Positions 1 to 9,046 of a stretch of 64,000 bases of DNA are shown piece after piece (positions within the stretch are counted from its first letter, which is position 1; every line of letters begins with the position of its first letter). The position numbers and the translations under genes are program-made. The stretch comes from an uncultured Collinsella sp. Lineage in GTDB: Bacteria; Actinomycetota; Coriobacteriia; Coriobacteriales; Coriobacteriaceae. The DNA is taken from positions 1 to 64,000 of the forward strand of contig CAKUOD010000006.1 of assembly GCA_934668695.1 (NCBI GenBank). Reading direction: 5' to 3'. A model generated the notes under the pieces. The model did not search any database. It was given only the letters and a program-made list of their open reading frames with translations, and had not been told where the DNA came from.

Positions 1-120
1 ATCTCGCGTAAGCGCAAGCTGCTCGAGAAGCAGAAAGAGGGCAAGAAGCGCATGAAGGCCATCGGCTCGGTCGAGGTTCCGCAGGAGGCCTTCATGGCGA
101 TCCTCAAGGTGGACGAGTAG
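1..120 (+). CDS. lepA: Elongation factor 4 (LepA), C-terminal end only
   Basis: The window opens inside a reading frame that ends at TAG 118-120. Its 39 residues match the lysine/arginine-rich C-terminus of Lep[18 protein letters not shown] is followed by a segment ending in MAILKVDE. LepA is a ribosome-associated translational GTPase; this C-terminal tail contacts the ribosome near the peptidyl-transferase centre. The GTPase domains lie upstream, outside the window. dusB starts 4 bases after the stop, so the two are probably co-transcribed. Identification rests on the very conserved tail alone. Confidence 0.9.
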   Translation: MSRKRKLLEKQKEGKKRMKAIGSVEVPQEAFMAILKVDE

Positions 121-124
121 GTTC

Positions 125-1168
125 ATGGCGCTTTCTGAATACAGCAAGCGGCTGCTGGGCGCGTATGCCGAGCAGCCGTTCCTTATGGCTCCCATGGCGG
201 GCGTAACCGACCCCGCCTATCGCATCATGTGCCGCCGTCGCGGTGCCAATCTTGCCTACAGCGAGATGGTGAGCGTGGCGGGCCTTGCCTATGCCAGCAA
301 TAAGACGTGGCGCCTGGTGCTGCCGGCAGACGAGGAGCAGCAGATTTGCGTGCAGCTCTTTGGCTCCAAACCCGATCAGTTTGCGAGCGCCGTCGCTGCC
401 GTCGAGGAGCGCGTGGGCGATCGCCTGTCGCTCATCGATATCAACATGGCCTGTCCCGCCCGTAAGGTCGTTACCAAGGGCGAGGGCTCGGCGCTCATGC
501 GCACGCCCGACCTGGCCGAGAAGATTGTCGAGGCCGCGGTGGGTGCGGCGCATGTGCCCGTGACCGTAAAGATCCGCAAGGGCTTTTATGCCGAGGACCG
601 CAATGCCGCGACGTTTGCCCAGATGCTCGAGGGCGCCGGCGCCGCCGCAGTTGCCGTTCACGGTCGTTGCGCCACGCAGCTCTACACGGGCCAGGCCGAC
701 TGGTCGGTCGTCGATGAGGTTGCCGATTCTGTCGAGATTCCCGTGATTGGTTCGGGCGATGTGTTCTCGGCCGAGGAGGCTGCGGAGCATCTGCACGGCT
801 CGGGTGCCAGCGCGGTGTTTATCGCGCGCGGTATCTACGGTAATCCCTGGGTCTTTGGTGATGCTCGCGCCCTTGCGCTCGATGGCATACCGGTGCCGGT
901 GCGCAGCTCCGTCGAGCGCTTGGACGCTCTGCGTGAGCACCTAACTCTGACGCATGAGCTCTTGCCGCTCATGTCGCGCGCCCGCACGTACGCAAGCTGG
1001 TACTTAAAAGGCATGCCCCATGCCGCCGCCTGGCGCGCTCAGGTGGTTCGTTGCTCTACGTACGAGGAGTTCATGTCGCTGGTCGATGATATCGAGCGCG
1101 ATGTGGTGGCCTGTGAGACAGCGCTTGCCGCCGGCGAGTCGGTGCCCGCGCATCCGCTGGAGGCCTAA
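125..1168 (+). CDS. dusB: tRNA-dihydrouridine synthase, DusB type
   Basis: 347 aa, normal length for a bacterial Dus enzyme. These flavoproteins reduce uridines in the tRNA D-loop to dihydrouridine with NADPH and FMN. The N-terminal signature PFLMAPMAGVTDPAYR (about 18-33) opens the FMN-binding TIM barrel. The catalytic cysteine is C110 in INMACPARKV; most family members read NMGCP here, so Ala replaces Gly just before Cys-Pro. A K-x-R motif (VKIRKGF) and an HGR motif (AVHGR) follow, both typical of Dus. The start ATG lies 4 bases after lepA, and hemW begins 2 bases after the stop. The exact uridine modified is inferred from similarity to DusB. Confidence 0.93.
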   Translation: MALSEYSKRLLGAYAEQPFLMAPMAGVTDPAYRIMCRRRGANLAYSEMVSVAGLAYASNKTWRLVLPADEEQQICVQLFGSKPDQFASAVAAVEERVGDRLSLIDINMACPARKVVTKGEGSALMRTPDLAEKIVEAAVGAAHVPVTVKIRKGFYAEDRNAATFAQMLEGAGAAAVAVHGRCATQLYTGQADWSVVDEVADSVEIPVIGSGDVFSAEEAAEHLHGSGASAVFIARGIYGNPWVFGDARALALDGIPVPVRSSVERLDALREHLTLTHELLPLMSRARTYASWYLKGMPHAAAWRAQVVRCSTYEEFMSLVDDIERDVVACETALAAGESVPAHPLEA

Positions 1169-1170
1169 GG

Positions 1171-2403
1171 GTGGCCGTTACCGCGCTGTACGTGCACGTA
1201 CCGTTTTGCGCTCAAAAGTGCCGCTACTGCGACTTCGACTCGCGCAGCTTTGCGCCGTGCGACCTGAATGCTGCGCTCGATGCCTATTTTGAGCAGCTGT
1301 ACGCGCGCTTCGATGCCTTTGGCGACGCCGGGGCGCTCGAGCGGGTCCGCACCGTCTACGTGGGCGGCGGCACGCCGTCGCTGGCGGGGGAGCGCCTGGT
1401 GGAACTTGCCCGGCGCATCTTCATGCGGTGTAAGCCCGTTGAGTTTACCTGCGAGGCCAATCCTGAGTCGCTGACTGCCGAGCTCGCCACCGCGCTTGCC
1501 GAGGCGGGTGTCACGCGCATCTCTCTGGGCGTGCAAACCCTCGACAATACCGAGCTGGCTGCTATTGGCCGCATTCACGATGCTAATCGCGCACTTGCGG
1601 CTATCGCGACGGTGAAGGACGCTGGTCTCGATGTGTCGTGCGACCTGATGTGCGGCCTTCCCGGGCAGACGGCCGCAAGCTGGCGGAGCACGCTCGATGG
1701 CGTGTTGGCGGCGGCGCCTCATCATGTGTCGGTCTACCCGCTCACGCTCGAGGAGGGTACGCCACTCTATCGCATGGCGTGCCGTAACGAGTCGCTCGAG
1801 CCCGACGAGGATTTTCAGGCTTCGTGCATGGACGCGGCGCGTGAGCGCCTGGGTGCGGCCGGCTATCATCCGTATGAGGTGGCAAGCTACGCGCTCGACG
1901 GCCATGAGTGCGCCCATAACATTGCCTACTGGACCGGACGGGGCTACCTGGGCCTGGGTCGTTCTGCCGCGGGCATGCTCGACGACGAGGATTTCGACCG
2001 TCTTGCAGGTTTGTTCCCCGGCGTGTCTTCTCGAGGCGATGCGTACCGCGTGCGTCTGGTGCAACGTGACGATGACGCGACGGCGTTCGAGGCCGAATAT
2101 CTGTCGCAGCGCGAGGCTGTCGCCGAAGATTTGATGCTCGCTTGTCGCATGACGCGCGGTGTTGCGTCCGACCTGTTGGCTCGTGCAGCTTGCGTCATCC
2201 CAACGGGCGAGCTGGCAGCTGCCTGCGATCGCGCGCTCGAATTGGGTCTTGCCACTTGGGTGCCCGAGACGCTCTGGGGTCATGAGGGACCCTTCACTAC
2301 GGCAGATGTCGTCGCGGGCCATGTTCGAGCTCGTCTGGCGCCGACCCATCTGGGCTGGCTCGATGGAAATGTTCTGTTCGAGCTGTTTTGGGGTCTAGCT
2401 TAG
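1171..2403 (+). CDS. hemW: Radical SAM heme chaperone HemW
   Basis: 410 aa. The N-terminus YVHVPFCAQKCRYCDF carries the CxxxCxxC iron-sulfur motif (C13, C17, C20) that binds the 4Fe-4S cluster and S-adenosylmethionine. VGGGTPS and GVQTLD further on are typical of the HemN/HemW group. HemW proteins were long annotated as oxygen-independent coproporphyrinogen oxidases but act as heme-binding chaperones. No HemN-specific N-terminal extension precedes the motif, which favours HemW. The start is GTG 1171, 7 bases after a GGAGG that lies across the dusB stop, so the two are translationally close. A lepA-hemW-dnaJ order is common in bacteria. Confidence 0.9.
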   Translation: MAVTALYVHVPFCAQKCRYCDFDSRSFAPCDLNAALDAYFEQLYARFDAFGDAGALERVRTVYVGGGTPSLAGERLVELARRIFMRCKPVEFTCEANPESLTAELATALAEAGVTRISLGVQTLDNTELAAIGRIHDANRALAAIATVKDAGLDVSCDLMCGLPGQTAASWRSTLDGVLAAAPHHVSVYPLTLEEGTPLYRMACRNESLEPDEDFQASCMDAARERLGAAGYHPYEVASYALDGHECAHNIAYWTGRGYLGLGRSAAGMLDDEDFDRLAGLFPGVSSRGDAYRVRLVQRDDDATAFEAEYLSQREAVAEDLMLACRMTRGVASDLLARAACVIPTGELAAACDRALELGLATWVPETLWGHEGPFTTADVVAGHVRARLAPTHLGWLDGNVLFELFWGLA

Positions 2404-2461
2404 GCCGCTCGGGTAGAATTACCGCAATATATACGCTGCTGTGAGCAGGAGGTTGCCGCGC

Positions 2462-3565
2462 ATGGCGACGATGAACGAAAAAGATTACTACGAGATTCTG
2501 GGTGTCTCCAAGGACGCCACCTCGCGTGATATTCAAAAGGCCTTCCAGCAAAAGGCCCGTAAGCTCCATCCGGACGTCAATAAAGAGCCGGATGCCGAGG
2601 AAAAGTTTAAAGAGGTTTCCGAGGCTTACGCCGTGCTTTCGGATGAGCAAAAACGTGCGCGCTACGACGCCATGCGTTCCGGCAATCCATTTGCCGGTGC
2701 TCCTACGGCTTCGCCCTATGGTGGCGGCTACGCCGGCAACACGGGCTATGGCAATCCCTTTGAGGGCGGCTTTCCCTTTGGTGGCGCCTGGGGCCAGCAG
2801 CGTCGCGGCCAGGCTGCCTACAATCCCGAGAACGGCGCCAACGTGGTCGTCGATATCAAACTCGACGCCAAGGAGGCCAAGGGCGGTGCCCGCAAGACCG
2901 TCCGCTACACGCGCTTCAATACCTGTAGCAACTGCGGCGGCTCGGGCTCCGTTTCGTCTGAGCATGCCCATACCTGCCCGAGCTGCGGTGGCCGCGGCCA
3001 CATCGACGTCGACCTGTCCTTCCTGTTTGGTGCGGGCACGTTCCAGTCGGTCTGCCCCGAGTGCGGCGGTTCCGGTAAGGTCGTGGCCGATCCCTGTCCT
3101 GATTGCGGTGGCAGCGGTCGTACTCGCGTAACCTCCGAGCAGACGATTGAGTTTCCTGCCGGCACGCACGATGGCGACGAGGTCCGCATTAGCGGCATGG
3201 GCCATGCTGGCACTAACGGTGCCGCGGGCGGCGACCTGGTCGGCCGCGCCCATGTTGAGGCCGAGCGCTTGGAAGGCAAAGCTCGTACCGGTTTTTACCT
3301 GATGGGCATTGTGGCGCCGTTTTTGGTGCTGTCGGCCATCTCGGGCGTGTTCTCGGCCTTTGCCGTGATGTGCTTTATCCCCTTTACCATGGGCCTGTTC
3401 ATGGTGCTTTCGGACGGTGTGCTTCATCGCAGCCTGCTGTGGTGGAAGCGCGGTGCGATGCAGTTTGCCAACGGTTTTGCCAACGGCTTCATGTTCGCGC
3501 TCGTGTCGGTTTGGTTTGCGAGCTGCTCGCAACGGGCCATGCTTTCGCCGTACCAAATGCAATAA
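2462..3565 (+). CDS. DnaJ-family protein with a predicted membrane-spanning C-terminus
   Basis: 367 aa from ATG 2462, chosen because AGGAGG at 2446-2451 sits 10 bases upstream. Residues 6-70 form a J domain with the HPD motif at 36-38, the DnaK-stimulating signature. A Gly/Phe-rich stretch (74-113) follows. Four zinc-finger repeats come next: CSNCGGSG (155), CPSCGGRG (172), CPECGGSG (198), CPDCGGSG (212). A short substrate-binding part runs to about 270. From 277 on the usual DnaJ C-terminal domains are replaced by hydrophobic helices (about 277-300, 301-320, 338-356) and no dimerisation domain is visible. It may therefore be a membrane-anchored J protein. A canonical dnaJ follows 81 bases downstream. 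Confidence 0.85.
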   Translation: MATMNEKDYYEILGVSKDATSRDIQKAFQQKARKLHPDVNKEPDAEEKFKEVSEAYAVLSDEQKRARYDAMRSGNPFAGAPTASPYGGGYAGNTGYGNPFEGGFPFGGAWGQQRRGQAAYNPENGANVVVDIKLDAKEAKGGARKTVRYTRFNTCSNCGGSGSVSSEHAHTCPSCGGRGHIDVDLSFLFGAGTFQSVCPECGGSGKVVADPCPDCGGSGRTRVTSEQTIEFPAGTHDGDEVRISGMGHAGTNGAAGGDLVGRAHVEAERLEGKARTGFYLMGIVAPFLVLSAISGVFSAFAVMCFIPFTMGLFMVLSDGVLHRSLLWWKRGAMQFANGFANGFMFALVSVWFASCSQRAMLSPYQMQ

Positions 3566-3646
3566 CATCAAACCCTCTGTTTGCGGTCGGCCCAGCTTGG
3601 GTATAGGACGCACTGTGACAATAATGAAAGTCGGAAGGATTCGGTC

Positions 3647-4795
3647 GTGTCGGAAAATAGGGATTACTACGAGGTGCTTGGCGTCGACAGGGATGCCGAC
3701 GCGCGGACGATTAAGCGTGCGTTTTTAAAGAAGGCCCGTACCGTACATCCGGATGTTTCGGACGATCCCGAGGCCGAGGCCAAGTTCAAGGAGCTCAACG
3801 AGGCCTATTCCGTTCTTTCCGATGAGCAGAAGCGTGCTAACTACGACCGTTACGGCACTGCCGACGGTCCTGGTGGTTCGGGCTATGTCGACATCAACGA
3901 TATCTTTGGTGGCATGGGCATGGACGACCTGTTCTCGTCGTTCTTTGGCGGTGGCGCCGGTGGTGGCGCTCGCAGCCGTCGTGAGCGTCGTCGCGGACGT
4001 GACATGGCCATCTCGCTTTCGGTGACGCTCGAGGAGGCGGCACTCGGCTGCAAAAAGACGATCAGCTATGATCGCCTTGCTCCTTGCGAGGACTGCAACG
4101 GTACCGGTAGGGCCGAGGGTGCACAGGAAAAGCAGTGCAGTCGCTGTCACGGTACGGGCTACGTCACGACGGTTCAGCGATCGTTTTTGGGCCAGGTTCA
4201 GTCTTCCTCGCCTTGCCCCGACTGCCATGGCGAGGGCACGGTTATCGACCATCCCTGCGAGACCTGCGACGGTCAGGGCCGCACGCCTTCGCACGAAAAG
4301 ATCGACATCGATATTCCCGCCGGCGTTTCGACCGGTCGCCAGCTGCGTGTGAGCGGCTTTGGCGAGGCCGGCCTTCGCGGCGAGCCTTCGGGCGACCTGA
4401 TCGTCAACGTGCGCGTTGCCGACCATGAGCGCTTTAAGCGCAACGGTGATGACCTGTACCTGGTGAGCGATATCTCGATTGCGCAGGCTGCGCTCGGCTG
4501 CGAGATTGAGGTCGAGGGCATTATGCCCGACGAGGTCGTTAAGGTGACGGTTCCCGCCGGCGCCCAGTACGGCGACACCGTGAGCGTCAATAATTACGGC
4601 ATGCCGCGCATTGGCGGTGGCGGTTCGCGTGGCCGCCTGATCGTGCAACTGCGCGTGGTCGTTCCCACCAATCTTTCCAATAAGCAACGCGAACTGCTCC
4701 GTGCTTTTGCCGATGAGATGGGCGATGACGTCGCTTTCGGTAAGAAGTCGGTGACCGACCGTATCAAGAGTGCCCTCGACGACATCCTCGATTAA
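3647..4795 (+). CDS. dnaJ: Chaperone protein DnaJ
   Basis: 382 aa, full DnaJ length. It works with DnaK and GrpE, neither of which is in the window. Start GTG 3647 lies 7 bases after GGAAGGA; an in-frame start further upstream has no such site. Architecture: J domain with HPD at 34-36; Gly-rich linker (GGMGMDDLFSSFFGGG); four zinc-binding repeats between about 146 and 212 (CEDCNGTG, CSRCHGTG, CPDCHGEG, CETCDGQG); then both beta-barrel substrate-binding domains and the C-terminal dimerisation segment. It differs from the preceding gene in having this complete C-terminal half. mtaB starts 9 bases after its stop. Confidence 0.95.
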   Translation: MSENRDYYEVLGVDRDADARTIKRAFLKKARTVHPDVSDDPEAEAKFKELNEAYSVLSDEQKRANYDRYGTADGPGGSGYVDINDIFGGMGMDDLFSSFFGGGAGGGARSRRERRRGRDMAISLSVTLEEAALGCKKTISYDRLAPCEDCNGTGRAEGAQEKQCSRCHGTGYVTTVQRSFLGQVQSSSPCPDCHGEGTVIDHPCETCDGQGRTPSHEKIDIDIPAGVSTGRQLRVSGFGEAGLRGEPSGDLIVNVRVADHERFKRNGDDLYLVSDISIAQAALGCEIEVEGIMPDEVVKVTVPAGAQYGDTVSVNNYGMPRIGGGGSRGRLIVQLRVVVPTNLSNKQRELLRAFADEMGDDVAFGKKSVTDRIKSALDDILD

Positions 4796-4804
4796 GGAGC
4801 CCGT

Positions 4805-6097
4805 GTGCTCGCACCCCATATTTCTGTCGTCAACCTCGGCTGCCGTGTCAACCGGGTTGAGTCCGACCGTATCACTGCCGATCTTATGCGCCTGGGCTTT
4901 GCGATGGTGGAGCCCCAGGATGCCGAGCTGATCGTCATCAATACCTGCGCCGTTACGGGCGAGGCCGAGGCTAAGACCCGCAAGGCCGTCCGTCACGCGC
5001 TTGCCTATCCGGGTGAGCCCTACGTGGTCGTCACCGGCTGTGTGGTCAACCTGCACCCCGAGGAGCTGCTGGAGCTCTCGGACCGTGTGATCGCCGAGCC
5101 GTCCAAGATTGACGTCGCCGAGCGCGTCTGCGAGGTACTGGGCGTCGAATCCGATAGCGTTCCCGCCTGCAGCGATGGCGAGGTGATTGATGCGCTCGGT
5201 CGCTCGCGCCTGGGCGTGAAGATCCAGGATGGCTGCAACCATCGCTGCACCTACTGCATCGTGTGGAAGGCCCGCGGCCCCGAGCGCTCCGTGCCCGTCG
5301 AGTTCGTGCTCGATCAGGTGCGCGAGGCGCAGGAGGCCGGCGTGCCCGAAGTGGTGCTGACTGGCGTGAACCTGGGCGCCTATGACGGCAAGAGCGCGAC
5401 CGACGAGCATGTCGAGATCGACGAGCTGCTCGAGGCAATCATGGAGCGCACCGAGATCGCCCATGTGCGCATCTCCTCGGTGGAGCCCATGGATATTTCC
5501 GAGCGCCTGCTCAAGGTGATGGCTCGCTATCCGCAGCGTATTGCGCCGTTTTTGCACCTGCCCGTGCAGTCCGGTTGCACGGCGACCCTGCATCGCATGG
5601 GTCGTCCCTATAGCGCTGAGGCCTTTGAGGACACGGTGCGCATGATTCGTGCCAACCTTCCGCAGGCGTCGCTTTCGTGCGACGTTATCGTTGGTTTTCC
5701 CGGCGAGACGGACGAGGAGTTCGAGGAGTCGCTGGCGCTGTGCCGTCGCGTGGGCTTCTCGCGCATGCACGTGTTCCGCTATAGCAAGCGCCCCGGCACC
5801 CTTGCCGCCGACATGCCCGACCAGGTGGCTCCCGAGGTCATGGCCGAGCGTAGCCGTCGTATGCGTGCCGCAGCACAGGAGCTCGCTATTGCCGACGCCC
5901 GTCATCGCGTGGGCACCGTCGAGCGCGCCGTGCTTGAGTACGGTGACAACCTGACGCTCGGCTCGTTCCATCATGCCCGTCTTGATGATACCTGTGGACT
6001 CACAGCCCCGTGCCTGCTCGATGTTGCTATCATCGGAGTCGATGATTCCGGCTTGGTCCATGCACGCAGGGAGGTTCATGGAAGCCTCGAAGATTAG
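4805..6097 (+). CDS. mtaB: tRNA t6A37 methylthiotransferase MtaB
   Basis: 430 aa radical SAM enzyme of the MiaB/RimO/MtaB family. MtaB adds a methylthio group to N6-threonylcarbamoyladenosine at tRNA position 37. The N-terminal domain has the three cluster cysteines (NLGCRVN C13, NTCAVTG C48, VTGCVV). The radical SAM motif DGCNHRCTYCIV follows near residue 143. The order and the NLGC-R-VN signature fit MtaB better than MiaB (which has FGCQMN) or RimO (LGCAKN); both relatives occur elsewhere in this window. GTG start 4805 is preceded by AAGGAG. The 3' end overlaps phoH by 20 bases. Confidence 0.88.
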   Translation: MLAPHISVVNLGCRVNRVESDRITADLMRLGFAMVEPQDAELIVINTCAVTGEAEAKTRKAVRHALAYPGEPYVVVTGCVVNLHPEELLELSDRVIAEPSKIDVAERVCEVLGVESDSVPACSDGEVIDALGRSRLGVKIQDGCNHRCTYCIVWKARGPERSVPVEFVLDQVREAQEAGVPEVVLTGVNLGAYDGKSATDEHVEIDELLEAIMERTEIAHVRISSVEPMDISERLLKVMARYPQRIAPFLHLPVQSGCTATLHRMGRPYSAEAFEDTVRMIRANLPQASLSCDVIVGFPGETDEEFEESLALCRRVGFSRMHVFRYSKRPGTLAADMPDQVAPEVMAERSRRMRAAAQELAIADARHRVGTVERAVLEYGDNLTLGSFHHARLDDTCGLTAPCLLDVAIIGVDDSGLVHARREVHGSLED

Positions 6098-7064
6098 ACT
6101 TACCGTTCCCGAGGGGATTGACCCCTCGCGCGTTTTGGGCGCCGGTGACGGCGTCCTCCGTGCACTCGAGAATTTGGTGCGCGCCCACGTGGTTGCCCGC
6201 GGCGATAGCATTGCCGTGAGCGGCGATTCGGACGAGGTCGAGCTGGTGGCGCGTTTTTTCGAACATGCCTTTCGCGAGGCGGCTGCCGGCCGCACGCTTT
6301 CTGCCGACGATGTCTCGCGCTGTCTGGCCGTCCTGCGCGACGGCGAGCATGATGCCTCGTCGCTGCGCGACGACGTGCTGCTGTCGTATCGCGGCCGCGT
6401 CATCCGCCCCAAGACGCTCGGTCAAAAGCGCTATGTGGATGCCATCCGCTCTCATACCATCACGTTTGGCCTGGGTCCTGCCGGCACCGGTAAGACCTAT
6501 CTTGCCATGGCGCTCGCCGTTGCTGCACTCAAGCGCCACGAGGTGGGTCGCCTGGTCCTGACGCGCCCCGTTGTCGAGGCGGGGGAGAACTTGGGCTTCT
6601 TGCCCGGCACCCTCGAGGAAAAGATCGATCCCTACATGCGTCCGCTCTACGATGCCCTCTTTGACATGATGGATCGCGAGCGCACCGATGAGCTTATGGA
6701 GCGTGGCGTGATTGAGATCGCCCCGCTCGCCTATATGCGCGGTCGAACGCTGAGCGATGCCTTCGTGGTGCTCGACGAGGCGCAAAACACGACGCCCGAG
6801 CAGATGAAGATGTTCCTGACGCGTCTGGGCTTTAATTCCAAATTCGTGATCACCGGCGATCTGAGCCAACGCGACCTGGTGGGTCGTCGCGGCGGCCTGG
6901 CCGATGTCGAGAGAATTTTGGGCCGCGTCGACGATGTGGCGTTTTCGCACCTGGAGCGCGCCGATGTGGTGCGCCATGCCCTGGTGGGCCGTATCGTTGA
7001 GGCCTATGATGCATACGACGATGCGCGCGAGCAGCGTGCGCGCGACCGAAAGGAGTCCCGTTGA
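6078..7064 (+). CDS. phoH: PhoH-family ATPase
   Basis: 328 aa from ATG 6078, preceded closely by GGGAGG and lying inside the end of mtaB. It has a P-loop ATPase domain with Walker A GPAGTGKT (about 134-141) and Walker B VVLDEAQ (about 230), plus the PhoH-specific TRPVVEAGENLGFLPG segment. An N-terminal single-strand nucleic-acid-binding-like region precedes them. Members of the family are cytosolic RNA-associated ATPases. The phoH-ybeY-dgkA-era-recO order is widely conserved and links this protein to ribosome and rRNA maturation. Its stop overlaps the ybeY start (TTGA). The exact biochemical role of PhoH proteins remains uncertain. Confidence 0.92.
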   Translation: MEASKIRLTVPEGIDPSRVLGAGDGVLRALENLVRAHVVARGDSIAVSGDSDEVELVARFFEHAFREAAAGRTLSADDVSRCLAVLRDGEHDASSLRDDVLLSYRGRVIRPKTLGQKRYVDAIRSHTITFGLGPAGTGKTYLAMALAVAALKRHEVGRLVLTRPVVEAGENLGFLPGTLEEKIDPYMRPLYDALFDMMDRERTDELMERGVIEIAPLAYMRGRTLSDAFVVLDEAQNTTPEQMKMFLTRLGFNSKFVITGDLSQRDLVGRRGGLADVERILGRVDDVAFSHLERADVVRHALVGRIVEAYDAYDDAREQRARDRKESR

Positions 7065-7570
7065 GTGTATTGATCAGCAACGATGCCGAGCTCGATACGC
7101 TGCTCGAAGCCCCCGAGGTGGAGCACATCTGCGAGGTTGTGCTTGCCGCTGAGGGCGTTGAGCGTGAGGTTGAGATCTCCCTTTCGTATGTCGATGAGGA
7201 CGAGATGCATGAGCTCAACCACGAATGGCGCGGTATCGATCGCACGACCGACGTGCTCTCGTTTGAGTGCGACTCGGCTTTTGACGAGGATATCCCTGCC
7301 GATGAGACGCTCGAGCTCGGCGATATTATCCTGGCCCCGCAGGTCATTGCCCGCCAAGCCCCCGGTTTTGGCAACAGCCTCGCCGACGAGTGCCGCCTGA
7401 TGCTCGTGCACGGCATGCTTCACCTGCTAGGCTACGATCATATTGAGGACGACGAGGCCGAGGTCATGGAGGCGCGTGAGGACGCTATCCTGCGCGATCT
7501 GGCGCTCGAGCGCGGTGAGGATCCCAAGCTCGTTCACGTCGGTCCCATCACCAACCATGCCCACGACTAG
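7061..7570 (+). CDS. ybeY: Endoribonuclease YbeY (16S rRNA maturation)
   Basis: 169 aa. The metal-binding signature HGMLHLLGYDH near residue 117 is the H3-x5-H pattern of YbeY, a zinc-dependent single-strand endoribonuclease needed for 16S rRNA 3'-end maturation and ribosome quality control. DRTTDVLSFE is also family-typical. The start codon is TTG 7061, fused to the phoH stop as TTGA and preceded by AAGGAG 7 bases upstream, so translational coupling to phoH is likely. era, which also acts on the 16S 3' end, lies two genes downstream. Confidence 0.95.
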   Translation: MSVLISNDAELDTLLEAPEVEHICEVVLAAEGVEREVEISLSYVDEDEMHELNHEWRGIDRTTDVLSFECDSAFDEDIPADETLELGDIILAPQVIARQAPGFGNSLADECRLMLVHGMLHLLGYDHIEDDEAEVMEAREDAILRDLALERGEDPKLVHVGPITNHAHD

Positions 7571-7579
7571 GAGCCGTCT

Positions 7580-7957
7580 ATGATTCCCGGATCGAACAAG
7601 GACCATCCGTCCTTTTTAAAGTCGTTCTCCTATGCCATGGAGGGCTTCGTTACCGCCGTTAAGACCGAGCGCAACATTAAGGTCATGCTCGTGGCCGGTG
7701 TGTGCACTGTCATTGCCGGCTGCATCGTGGGGCTCGACATTGCCGAGTGGGGTACGGTCATCATCTGCTGCGGCCTGGTGATTCACGGCGAGCTGTGCAA
7801 CACCGCCATGGAGGCGATCGTCGACCTGGCAACCCAGGAGCTGCATCCGCTGGCCAAGCGTGCGAAGGATATCGCCGCCGCTTCTGTCTACGTTCTTTCC
7901 ATTACCGCCGCAATCGTGGGTCTTTTGGTATTTGCCCACGCGCTCGGCTTTATTTAG
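7580..7957 (+). CDS. dgkA: Diacylglycerol/undecaprenol kinase family membrane protein
   Basis: 125 aa with three hydrophobic helices, the size and layout of the small DgkA family. The E-x4-NTA(M)E motif ELCNTAMEAIVDLAT (around 76-90), the hallmark catalytic segment, is present. In Gram-positive bacteria this family phosphorylates undecaprenol or diacylglycerol at the membrane to recycle lipid carriers. Substrate specificity cannot be read from the sequence. It sits between ybeY and era, a common Gram-positive arrangement, and its start ATG 7580 is preceded by TAGGAG. Confidence 0.9.
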   Translation: MIPGSNKDHPSFLKSFSYAMEGFVTAVKTERNIKVMLVAGVCTVIAGCIVGLDIAEWGTVIICCGLVIHGELCNTAMEAIVDLATQELHPLAKRAKDIAAASVYVLSITAAIVGLLVFAHALGFI

Positions 7958-7969
7958 AAAGGGATTCCC

Positions 7970-9037
7970 ATGTCCGACAATATGCAGCCTGCCGATGAGA
8001 TTCTGGACGACGAGTCCCTGGACGCGGTGGATGGCGAGGAGTTTGAGGAAGTCGAGGAGTTCGACCCGTTTGAGGGCATGAGCGATGAGGAGCTCGACGC
8101 CCTGTGCGACGAGGACGAAAGTCTCGCGGGCTTTGGTGACGTGGAACCCGGCTTTCGCAGCGGCTTTGTTGCCCTGGTCGGCCGTCCCAACGCCGGCAAG
8201 TCCACGCTGCTCAACGCCTGCTACGGCAAGAAGGTCGCCATCACCTCGCCGGTGGCCCAGACCACGCGCCGCCGTATGCGTGCCGTCGTCAATCGCCCCG
8301 GCTACCAGCTGGTCTTTGTCGATACCCCGGGCATCCACAAGCCCAAGGACGGCCTGGGCTCCGAGCTTAACAAGAGCGCCTTGTTTGAGCTCAACGACGT
8401 GGACGTCGTCGCGTTTTTGATCGATGCCACCAAGCCCATCGGCAGGGGAGACGCCTGGGTTGCCGAGCGTGTTAAGAGCGCCCGCTGCAAGAAGGTCCTG
8501 GTGCTCACCAAGGCCGATGAGGCCGATCCCGCCCAGGTCATGGAGCAGCTTAAGGCCGCTCACGAGCTCATGGAATATGACGACGAGATCGTGACGTCGT
8601 CGGTCAAGAACTTTAACGTCGATGCGTTTATCGAGACCGTTGCGCACTTTTTGCCCGAGGGTCCGCGTTGGTTCCCCGAGGACATGGGTACCGACGCTTC
8701 CGATGAGACGCTCGTTGCCGAGTTTGTGCGCGAGAAGGTCTTGCGCCGCACCCGTGATGAGATCCCGCACTCCGTGGGCGTTATCTGCGATGCGCTTGAG
8801 CAGACCAAGAAGGTGCTGCGCGTGCACGCCACTATTTACGTCGAGCGCGAGGGCCAAAAGGGCATCATCATCGGCAAGGGCGGCGAGATGATCAAACATA
8901 TCGGCATCGACGCCCGTCGCGACCTTGAGCGCATCTTTGGCACCCAGGTCTTTTTGGAGCTGGACGTGAAGGTCAAGGCCGGCTGGCGTGACGACGAGGC
9001 CCAGATTCGCCGCTTCGGTTACAACGCGGAGGATTAG
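7970..9037 (+). CDS. era: GTPase Era with an acidic N-terminal extension
   Basis: 355 aa, longer than the usual roughly 300 because about 55 strongly acidic residues precede the GTPase domain. G1 is GRPNAGKST, G3 is DTPG, and G4 reads TKAD instead of the common NKxD. A C-terminal KH domain carries GIIIGKGGEMIKHIG. Era binds the 3' end of 16S rRNA and assists 30S assembly. The extension starts at ATG 7970, preceded by AAAGGG. No alternative start with a good ribosome site is obvious closer to G1, so the extension is probably translated. It is co-directional with ybeY and recO. Confidence 0.95.
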   Translation: MSDNMQPADEILDDESLDAVDGEEFEEVEEFDPFEGMSDEELDALCDEDESLAGFGDVEPGFRSGFVALVGRPNAGKSTLLNACYGKKVAITSPVAQTTRRRMRAVVNRPGYQLVFVDTPGIHKPKDGLGSELNKSALFELNDVDVVAFLIDATKPIGRGDAWVAERVKSARCKKVLVLTKADEADPAQVMEQLKAAHELMEYDDEIVTSSVKNFNVDAFIETVAHFLPEGPRWFPEDMGTDASDETLVAEFVREKVLRRTRDEIPHSVGVICDALEQTKKVLRVHATIYVEREGQKGIIIGKGGEMIKHIGIDARRDLERIFGTQVFLELDVKVKAGWRDDEAQIRRFGYNAED

Positions 9038-9046
9038 TCCACGTCA

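Noticed and set aside
3725..6412. Long open frame of 895 codons on the minus strand across dnaJ, mtaB and phoH
   Set aside because: It lies antisense to three well-identified genes; GC-rich coding DNA commonly leaves the opposite strand open. No family resemblance.
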